In this document: one piece after another, positions 20,030-24,461 of the stretch
Numbering within the stretch: the stretch's first letter is position 1
How the letters are laid out: the number at the start of each line of letters is the position of its first letter
Assembly (NCBI GenBank): GCA_003427395.1
Contig: BFEA01000064.1
Span: 611,888 to 636,348, forward strand
Direction: 5' to 3'
DNA: 24,461 bases
Origin: Chara braunii
Taxonomy: Eukaryota > Streptophyta > Charophyceae > Charales > Characeae
Notes under the pieces: generated by a model
Seen by the model: only the letters and a program-made list of their open reading frames with translations
Databases searched by the model: none
What the model was told of the DNA's origin: nothing
Translations under genes and position numbers: made by a program

Positions 20030-20180
20030 TGCCAGGTAATGGCCCTGGTATCTCAAATCACTTTTCGAATCATCTGTATAATTCTATATGGGACGCTGGG
20101 CCCGGTTCCCAGCACGTGTTGCTCCCCATGAATAGATTGGAGCTCTTTGTCCCAAAAAAAAAAAAAAAAAAAAAAAAAAA
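20030..20180 (+). mobile_element. Short LINE 3' end with a 27-nt A-tail
   Basis: A pure run of 27 A (20154-20180) ends a stretch containing CTGGG-CCCGGTT-CCCAG (20096-20112), a small stem also seen upstream of the A-rich tail at 22028-22044. No coding remains, so this would be a heavily 5'-truncated LINE copy on the plus strand. It sits between the two possible LINE-B ORF1 pieces, suggesting insertion into them. The left boundary is approximate and no target duplication was found. Confidence 0.5.
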
Positions 20181-20217
20181 GCCACGAACGTTCCAAGAAA
20201 CAATTCTGAGATCTGGT

Positions 20218-20751
20218 CTACTCGGCATCAGGGCCTAGCGGACCAGGGAGACCGTCTTTGCCATGGATACGGCCTCCAGGAGAGGAATAAATCTCGATCT
20301 GCTTTCTTCTCCGCGTTCCATCCTGCCCTGTCGCGAGAGTAGCTCCCTCCAACCAGGGGGATTTCAGAATGTCAGAGAAGGATCCATCAAACAAAATACC
20401 CCTCTGGACTTCCGCATCGTTTAGCCATTCGGCTATGAGCTTTGCTGTGAAGCCTTTGAGGAGGATATAATCCAGTTCTTCATTTAAGTCAGAGTCCAAG
20501 ATTTCCAGGGAGAAGCAGTCCCAGTCCAACGATTCCAGCATGTCTTTGATCCTATTATCCATTTTTGCATTCAGGAAAGCAAACAGGAATCTCATTTTCC
20601 CATTTAATTTATCTGTCGAAATGGTATGGACCCCCGTTCGGAGACACTGAATGAGTCGACACTGCACACAGGACGGGATCAATGATTTCGTTTTCTTTAG
20701 AATTATTGATTCCGTCAGTGCCTCGTTCGCTGCGGTCGTTGGCAGCTCCAT
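20218..20751 (-). CDS. Uncharacterised 177-codon frame, possible LINE ORF1 or host exon
   Basis: This is the most protein-like unassigned frame in the window. It has mixed, balanced composition with alternating hydrophobic and charged residues and several helix-like Leu/Ile-rich stretches (about residues 65-130). There is one C-x2-C (SCVQC, about residue 28) and a Gly-rich C-terminal end. I do not recognise the family. The frame stays open upstream of the first ATG into about 20815, where LINE-C begins on the other strand, so its true start may be lost. It lies upstream of LINE-B on the same strand, consistent with a gag-like ORF1. A host gene exon is the alternative. Confidence 0.4.
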   Translation of the reverse strand: MELPTTAANEALTESIILKKTKSLIPSCVQCRLIQCLRTGVHTISTDKLNGKMRFLFAFLNAKMDNRIKDMLESLDWDCFSLEILDSDLNEELDYILLKGFTAKLIAEWLNDAEVQRGILFDGSFSDILKSPWLEGATLATGQDGTRRRKQIEIYSSPGGRIHGKDGLPGPLGPDAE

Positions 20752-20814
20752 AGATCCATCTGCCAGTTGGACTGCTAGGACTTTGACTCCTTTGCTTGAG
20801 TTAGAACTCTCGCC

Positions 20815-21955
20815 GTGATTCAGGCTATTCCTCCCTCTTGGAAGGTGTTGCTGGAGAATCCAGATAGATCGGTAGTGGGAAGGTGGTTTATGACCTCATC
20901 AGCAGTATTACAGATCACAGATGATCTGGGACCGGATGGCTGGGTTGCTAAAGAGTGGCAAGCTTCTGAGTCGGTAGAATTTTCGAAGGAACTGCAACCG
21001 CTCAACAATGAAATCAGGATTAATAATGTGACAGGTATGAAAGAAGTGGCAGTAGACCTCATTCTGAAGAAGACACCAGGAGCCAGAGGCGCTCATTGGT
21101 ACACATACCTTCCTATGGGTCTTCAAGATCTGGCCCAGAAGACAGTCGACCTGAGAACACTAGGATGGTATGTTCATGCTCAAGGAAAAAGGGTGGTACT
21201 AAATCATTATAAAGCAAAGATAGGAGTGATGATTCTCAGATCAGCAGTCAAGAAAACGCCAGCAGCCTCTGTTGCAAAGAGAAGAGCAGATACGGATCTA
21301 CTGCAACTATCGGAAGAACAACTGTCCTCGCTATGGCATCAGTTCATGGCAATGCCATCCCAGAAGCTGGCGAGTATTGCCTGGCTACAGTCCTATCTAG
21401 CAGCTGCCACAGCAACCAACTTGGCCTCTAAAGGCATGCAAGTCTCTACGGTCTGTTCGAGATGCAGATGGCCGTGGGAGAATAACAGACACCTGTGGTT
21501 GACTTGCCTGGCCTCTAGACGTATTTGGGACTGGTGGATCAAACACTAGAACAGGTTCACCAAGCTTAGGGGGCTTTCATTGGTCGGACGAATGGATACT
21601 TTCCGGCATCCACAGAGCTGGAATCAAAGAGGAACGAGCTTGGCAAAATGTGGCTCAGACCTGCAGGACAGTACTTTTGAAAATTATCTGGGATAGCAGG
21701 AATAATCAGCTGCTCAGATCTTCCGGGACCTCAGATCATCAAATTCAGAATATGATCGCAAATCAACTACGACTGAGAATCAGAAGTGACTGTACCAGGA
21801 GAAAACTCCCGGGGAATCCGAAAGCAAGGAAATGGTTTTGGGACACGTGGGGACGGGACTCATCCCTAGTTAAACTAGACTCTGCTGGTAGGCTTCATTT
21901 CTGCCAGTGGTTGCTGTCGCCACTGGGACATTGGAGAGCGCTTGGAAAGCTATGA
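20815..21955 (+). pseudogene. LINE-C ORF2 C-terminal fragment with CCHC knuckle
   Basis: The first open part has 244 codons (20815-21549) and contains the knuckle C214-SR-C217, H226, C231 with C-x2-C-x8-H-x4-C spacing, then the RIWDWW motif. A TAG ends it at 21547. The homologous continuation resumes in the +2 frame from about 21571 to 21955, with IWDSRNNQLL, WFWDTWG and FCQWLLSP. One frameshift or stop therefore separates the two parts. The knuckle is thought to bind nucleic acid during retrotransposition. No endonuclease or reverse transcriptase catalytic part is present, so this copy could not act alone. Confidence 0.8.
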
Positions 21956-22027
21956 TTGCTTTTTGGGATTCTTCTGGTGTTTCACCCCTTTTTTTTTCTA
22001 TTTTGGGGAACTTTTTGAGAAGGGACA

Positions 22028-22044
22028 CTGGACCCGGTTTCCAG
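22028..22044 (+). other. LINE 3' UTR stem-loop
   Basis: CTGGA (22028-22032) faces TCCAG (22040-22044) across CCCGGTT. A close version lies at 20096-20112 and a weaker one at 13352-13368. LINE reverse transcriptases can recognise 3' stem-loops of their own RNA, so this may be such a site; that is inference. Confidence 0.45.
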
Positions 22045-22187
22045 AAAGCCTAAGCTGGGTAATGGCCGCAGAGTTCTCTCGGGTTTTTCTGTGGGGTTTC
22101 CCGGCCCCGTACTGTCCAGGTTTCTTTTGTAATGAAAAGTTCTATTGTTCTCCAAAAAGAAAAAAAAAAATAAAAATAAAAAAAATG

Positions 22188-22590
22188 AAAGGTTGTGTCG
22201 GGTTGCATCACTTGGCGAAGCGCAGAGGTCCCTCCTTCCACGTCACTCGGAGACCTCAGACAGGCCCTGTGATCGCCAGATGGCACGGGAAGTTGGCAAT
22301 TCTTCTCTCAACTTCTGTTTATTTGTTTTTTTTGGGGGAAAGCTTTGAAATTTTGATGCAAAAACATTGGGACCCCGGGTTGAATTGTGAGCTCCCCGGC
22401 CTCGTCCCAATGTTTTTTGCAACAAAATTTCAAAGCTTTCCCCCCAAAAAAACAAATAAACAGAAGTTGAGAGAAGAATTGCCAACTTCCCGTGCCATCT
22501 GGCGATCACAGGGCCTGTCTGAGGTCTCCGAGTGACGTGGAAGGAGGGACCTCTGCGCTTCTCCAAGTGATGCAACCCGACACAACCTTT
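22188..22590. repeat. Large near-perfect fold-back (two arms of ~186 bp)
   Basis: The left arm 22188-22373 is the reverse complement of 22404-22590, around a 30-nt loop (22374-22403). I see only about two substitutions and one small indel (for example TTGGCGAAG against TTGGAGAAG, and GATGC against GTTGC). The arms are bounded by an A-rich tract on the left (22153-22187) and a T-run on the right (to about 22610), so the symmetry extends into those tracts. The arms encode nothing recognisable. A transcript from either strand would form a long hairpin RNA. Confidence 0.85.
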
Positions 22591-22610
22591 TTTTTTTTTT
22601 TTTTTTTTTT

Positions 22611-22735
22611 AAAGAAAAAGAAAGTCCCCGGGTTCCTCAGGGAAGAAAAAAACAAAAAAAGATAAGGAAAAAAAAAAAAAGAAATCGCGGTCTCTCCCGC
22701 CCAGTCCCCGACCCGAGAGGGAAAAAAAAAAAAAA
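22611..22735 (+). repeat. A-rich LINE 3' segment related to the LINE-B end
   Basis: GGGTTCCTCAGGGAAG followed by an A-rich tract with GATAAGG and GAAATCG (22630-22690) matches the LINE-B 3' region (14482-14571, minus strand). A further 14-nt A-run ends near 22735. It is probably a fragment of a plus-strand copy of the same family. Confidence 0.5.
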
Positions 22736-22750
22736 CCTCCACCAACCGTT

Positions 22751-22820
22751 GTCAAAATATATGTCAGGAATGAGGTCAAATATACGTTAGGAAATGAGGT
22801 CAAATATACGTTAGGAAAAC
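22751..22820. repeat. 24-bp tandem repeat, about three copies
   Basis: Units at 22751-22774, 22775-22798 and 22799-22820 share GTCAAATATACGTTAGGAA with few changes. The period is exactly 24 bp, a multiple of three; the minus strand therefore reads as an eight-residue peptide repeat, but no gene is evident. Confidence 0.8.
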
Positions 22821-22858
22821 GTCCCGCCGTCTTCCCCCGAACATAACGCACCCTGGAA

Positions 22859-22987
22859 ATGAACGTATACAAGGTATGTTTCCGGCCAGATGCAGTCAAG
22901 ATGAGGGTCCATTGTGCTCAAGGGAAGACGGGGAGCGTCGAAGTATGGTTGAATGCGGACGAGCTCTCGCTGCGGCCAGGGCCATAA
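22859..22987 (+). CDS. Short 42-codon coding-like frame of unknown function
   Basis: An ATG at 22859 opens 42 codons ending in TAA at 22985-22987. The peptide is unusually protein-like for its size (VYKVCFRPDAVKM, then VEVWLNADELSL), with alternating hydrophobic residues that suggest beta strands. A similar pattern (VKVLAVQLADG...) is read just upstream of the minus-strand frame at 20218-20751, which hints that both are pieces of the same ORF1-type domain; the resemblance is weak. No ribosome-scanning context or splice sites were confirmed. Confidence 0.25.
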   Translation: MNVYKVCFRPDAVKMRVHCAQGKTGSVEVWLNADELSLRPGP

Positions 22988-23364
22988 TTTTGACGAGTCT
23001 GCTCACCCTCCTCTACACCAGAAGGAGCCCTCTACGAAATCTCCCGCCGCACGCAAACCTGCCTGGCGTGGGTCGGGTTGCAATTTGGTCCTGTGACTTG
23101 TCTACGCTTGCAGAGCGACTATGGCCTGTCCACATGGAGGCAGTGTGGCAGAACAGTCCTCCTACCAGTTGGCGTTTGTTTTTTTCCTTTTTGTTTGGAT
23201 TTTGGATGCCAGTTGGCAGTTGGCTATAGATTCCGGGGGCCAAGTCCCAATTCTACCCTGATTCTTCATATCTGGCCGCTGATCATCCGAATCTACGGTA
23301 ACAAGTTGAGAATTAGGGGCGTGGCGACAGGCCCCGGTATTGTTCGGCATGGCGACAGGTAAAA
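22988..23364. other. No gene recognised
   Basis: Only overlapping short frames occur on both strands. This may be the 5' flank of LINE-D or remains of an older element. I see nothing more specific. Confidence 0.4.
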
Positions 23365-23369
23365 TTCCC

Positions 23370-23845
23370 AGCCATTTTCATTTAAAGTCTGGGAATGGTG
23401 GAAAGAAAACTGGAAAGGGGAGGTAGTTAAGGACTTCCCTTGGACTCAAGAGTGGATACGGTTTGCTTACTGGCGCTCTGTGAGTGGTCTCTCTTCCGGC
23501 TAAGGCTACGCTGCGCTGGCCTGTAGAGGATCCATTATGGAATAGATTTGGAAAGCTCGGAATAGAGCTTTATTCAAACAAGAATTGGCACCGCAACAGG
23601 AAGTAATTGCCATAGCCAAGTCTTTGATTAGACAGATAATCAGATCAGATTGGTCCCCACAAGGGAGACAGGCCTATAAGAACCGATACTGGTTCAGGCA
23701 ATCATGGGGAAAAACTCCTGGATTGCTGTCCTTCACCGCAGACGGAAGCCTAGTATACTGGTTCAGGCAATCATGGGGAAAAACTCCTGGATTGGTGTCC
23801 TTCACTGCAGACGGAAGCCTAGTACTCTCCGAGTGTCTGTCGTAG
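23370..23845 (+). pseudogene. LINE-D ORF2 last-domain fragment with internal duplication
   Basis: The frame reads WEWW, then IWKARNRALF (about 23546-23575) and, from 23582, an open stretch with IIRSDWSPQGR and a duplicated 23-residue block beginning YWFRQSWGK. In-frame stops lie near 23502 (TAA) and at 23543 (TAG); the latter sits where LINE-A has Thr in IETIWSARN. The TAG at 23843 ends the frame in a place comparable to the LINE-A C-terminus. It belongs to the same domain as the tails at 12640-12968 and 21571-21955. No catalytic function remains. Confidence 0.7.
23687..23824 (+). repeat. In-frame 69-bp tandem duplication
   Basis: Copy 1 is 23687-23755 and copy 2 is 23756-23824. Both start TACTGGTTCAGGCAATCATG and end GACGGAAGCCTAGTA. 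They differ at only two positions. The unit is exactly 23 codons, so the LINE frame is preserved. Confidence 0.9.
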
Positions 23846-23858
23846 AAAATTTTCAGGT

Positions 23859-23985
23859 GCCGAAGTGATGAACTGTAGACAGGCCATTCTAGGCCACATG
23901 TATCTTGATTGTTGTTGTTTGTAGACATGCGGTATTTGTAGACAGGCCGAAGGGATGAACTGTAGATAGGCCGATTTAGGCCGCA
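23859..23985. repeat. ~40-bp repeat spaced 87 bp apart
   Basis: GCCGAAGTGATGAACTGTAG begins at 23859 and GCCGAAGGGATGAACTGTAG at 23946. Each is followed by A(C/T)AGGCC and TAGGCC. They lie in the LINE-D 3' region and may be a partial tandem duplication. Confidence 0.75.
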
Positions 23986-24030
23986 AAAGTTTAGAGTGTT
24001 CAATACAGAGAAATGAGTGTGTGTTTATGC

Positions 24031-24045
24031 AGTAGTAGTAGTAGT
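24031..24045. repeat. AGT microsatellite
   Basis: Five consecutive AGT units lie in the LINE-D 3' region. Confidence 0.8.
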
Positions 24046-24085
24046 GTGGTTCCTTAAATGAGTTAGATGGGTCTTAGTTAGGGAG

Positions 24086-24233
24086 TTAAACCACCAGTAC
24101 TTGGGCGACGCCTTCGCGTTAAAGCGAGAATTTCGCTACCGGCGGGCCGTCGATAAATCGTATCGACAGCCCGCGCCGCTTCAAAAAAGATGCGGCCGGC
24201 GCGGCACGCAGTGCCCAAGTACTGGTGGTTTAA
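24086..24233. mobile_element. MITE-like element flanked by TTAA
   Basis: The terminal inverted repeats begin ACCACCAGTACTTGGGC at 24090 and end at 24229 with the exact reverse complement. Both ends are flanked by TTAA (24086-24089 and 24230-24233). The 140-bp interior is GC-rich and strongly self-complementary (GGCGGGC...GCCCGCGCC around TCGAT/ATCGA). TTAA duplications are typical of piggyBac-type transposition. Because the flanks are palindromic, a TA duplication (mariner type) with slightly longer ends is equally possible. It encodes no protein and would need a transposase in trans. Confidence 0.8.
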
Positions 24234-24421
24234 TTGTTAGGAATGTAGTCAGTTGAGTTAGGGGTTTGATATTTGAGTGGTTTCTGAAGGATGTCCCGGG
24301 TCCGTTCTGTTAGTCCTTTCAAAAGCATAAACTGGGTAAGGCTCCCAGAGTTTCAGTTTTCCGGGTAGACTGTGAGGACCCCGGCCTCGATGAATTTTTT
24401 AAGTAAAGGTGAGCTGGTTTC

Positions 24422-24449
<28 letters not shown>
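24422..24449 (+). repeat. A-tail of LINE-D
   Basis: A pure run of 28 A follows GAGCTGGTTTC and precedes GGGACATCAAAA at the window edge. This position and purity fit a LINE poly(A) tail. Confidence 0.7.
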
Positions 24450-24452
<3 letters not shown>

Positions 24453-24461
24453 ACATCAAAA

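Larger units (their letters stand above)
20815..22187 (+). mobile_element. LINE-C: 5'-truncated L1-type copy with an A-rich tail
   Basis: Homology to LINE-A starts abruptly at about 20818 (AIPPSWK here, AVPSHWK in LINE-A), in the region C-terminal to the reverse transcriptase. It continues through the CCHC knuckle and final domain to 21955. The 3' UTR carries the CTGGA-CCCGGTT-TCCAG stem (22028-22044) and ends in an A-rich tail (22153-22187). A 5' truncation of this kind is typical of LINE insertion. Its 5' end lies head-to-head with the minus-strand frame at 20218-20751. Confidence 0.85.
23365..24449 (+). mobile_element. LINE-D: 5'-truncated L1-type copy with a 28-nt A-tail
   Basis: Coding similarity to the last domain of LINE-A and LINE-C starts near 23375 (VWEWWKENW, compare EIWEWSKEF) and ends at 23845. 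A roughly 600-bp 3' region follows, then a pure A-run (24422-24449). The 3' region contains a MITE-like insertion (24086-24233), an AGT microsatellite (24031-24045) and an 87-bp-spaced repeat. The knuckle and everything upstream of it are absent. The 5' boundary is approximate. Confidence 0.7.

Noticed and set aside
22145-22575. ORFs of about 110-197 codons on both strands
   Set aside because: They mirror each other because the region is a fold-back; the peptides are low-complexity at the A/T tracts and show no domain.

Overview
This window looks like nuclear DNA from a repeat-rich eukaryote, most probably a streptophyte (a land plant or charophyte alga). No bacterial-style gene is present: there is no operon, no ribosome binding site and no long intact ORF. 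What can be recognised is a set of decayed non-LTR (LINE, L1-type) retrotransposons. They have an AP-like endonuclease, a reverse transcriptase and a C-terminal CCHC knuckle, and several end in long A-tracts. Plant-like promoter motifs (an RY element beside a TATA box, and G-boxes) agree with this but prove nothing. The taxon is inference; no search was possible.

Layout. Positions 1-1890 are intergenic: first AT-rich, then GC-richer, with a small repeat near 817-896. Positions 1890-2290 hold degenerate tandem repeats of about 123 bp and 41 bp. Positions 2458-3337 hold the most unusual feature: an array of about eleven short inverted repeats. Most share one of two related loop sequences, while their stem arms differ between copies and usually stay complementary. 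Positions 3340-7380 are mainly GC-rich, with no gene I can support. A candidate promoter lies at 7380-7402 and a possible 5' intron at 7495-7799. Structured DNA with G-boxes follows at 8136-8352.

Positions 9066-12968 are LINE-A (+), whose ORF2 is broken by frameshifts and stops. In its 3' flank (13400-14182) sits a candidate TIR transposon rich in GTACG motifs. LINE-B (-) runs from about 17900 back to a poly-T tract at 14263-14291. Proline/serine-rich minus-strand sequence (18999-19940) and an open frame at 20218-20751 (-) may be its ORF1 region. A short LINE 3' end (+) with a 27-nt A-tail (20030-20180) separates these two pieces.

LINE-C (+, 20815-22187) is 5'-truncated. Next to its A-rich tail is a nearly perfect 400-bp fold-back (22188-22590). 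LINE-D (+, about 23365-24449) carries an in-frame 69-bp tandem duplication and a 140-bp MITE-like element flanked by TTAA in its 3' region.

The parts do not form a pathway. The window is a nested graveyard of LINEs and small non-autonomous elements. The items most likely to be undescribed are the hairpin array, the fold-back, the GTACG element and the TTAA-flanked MITE.
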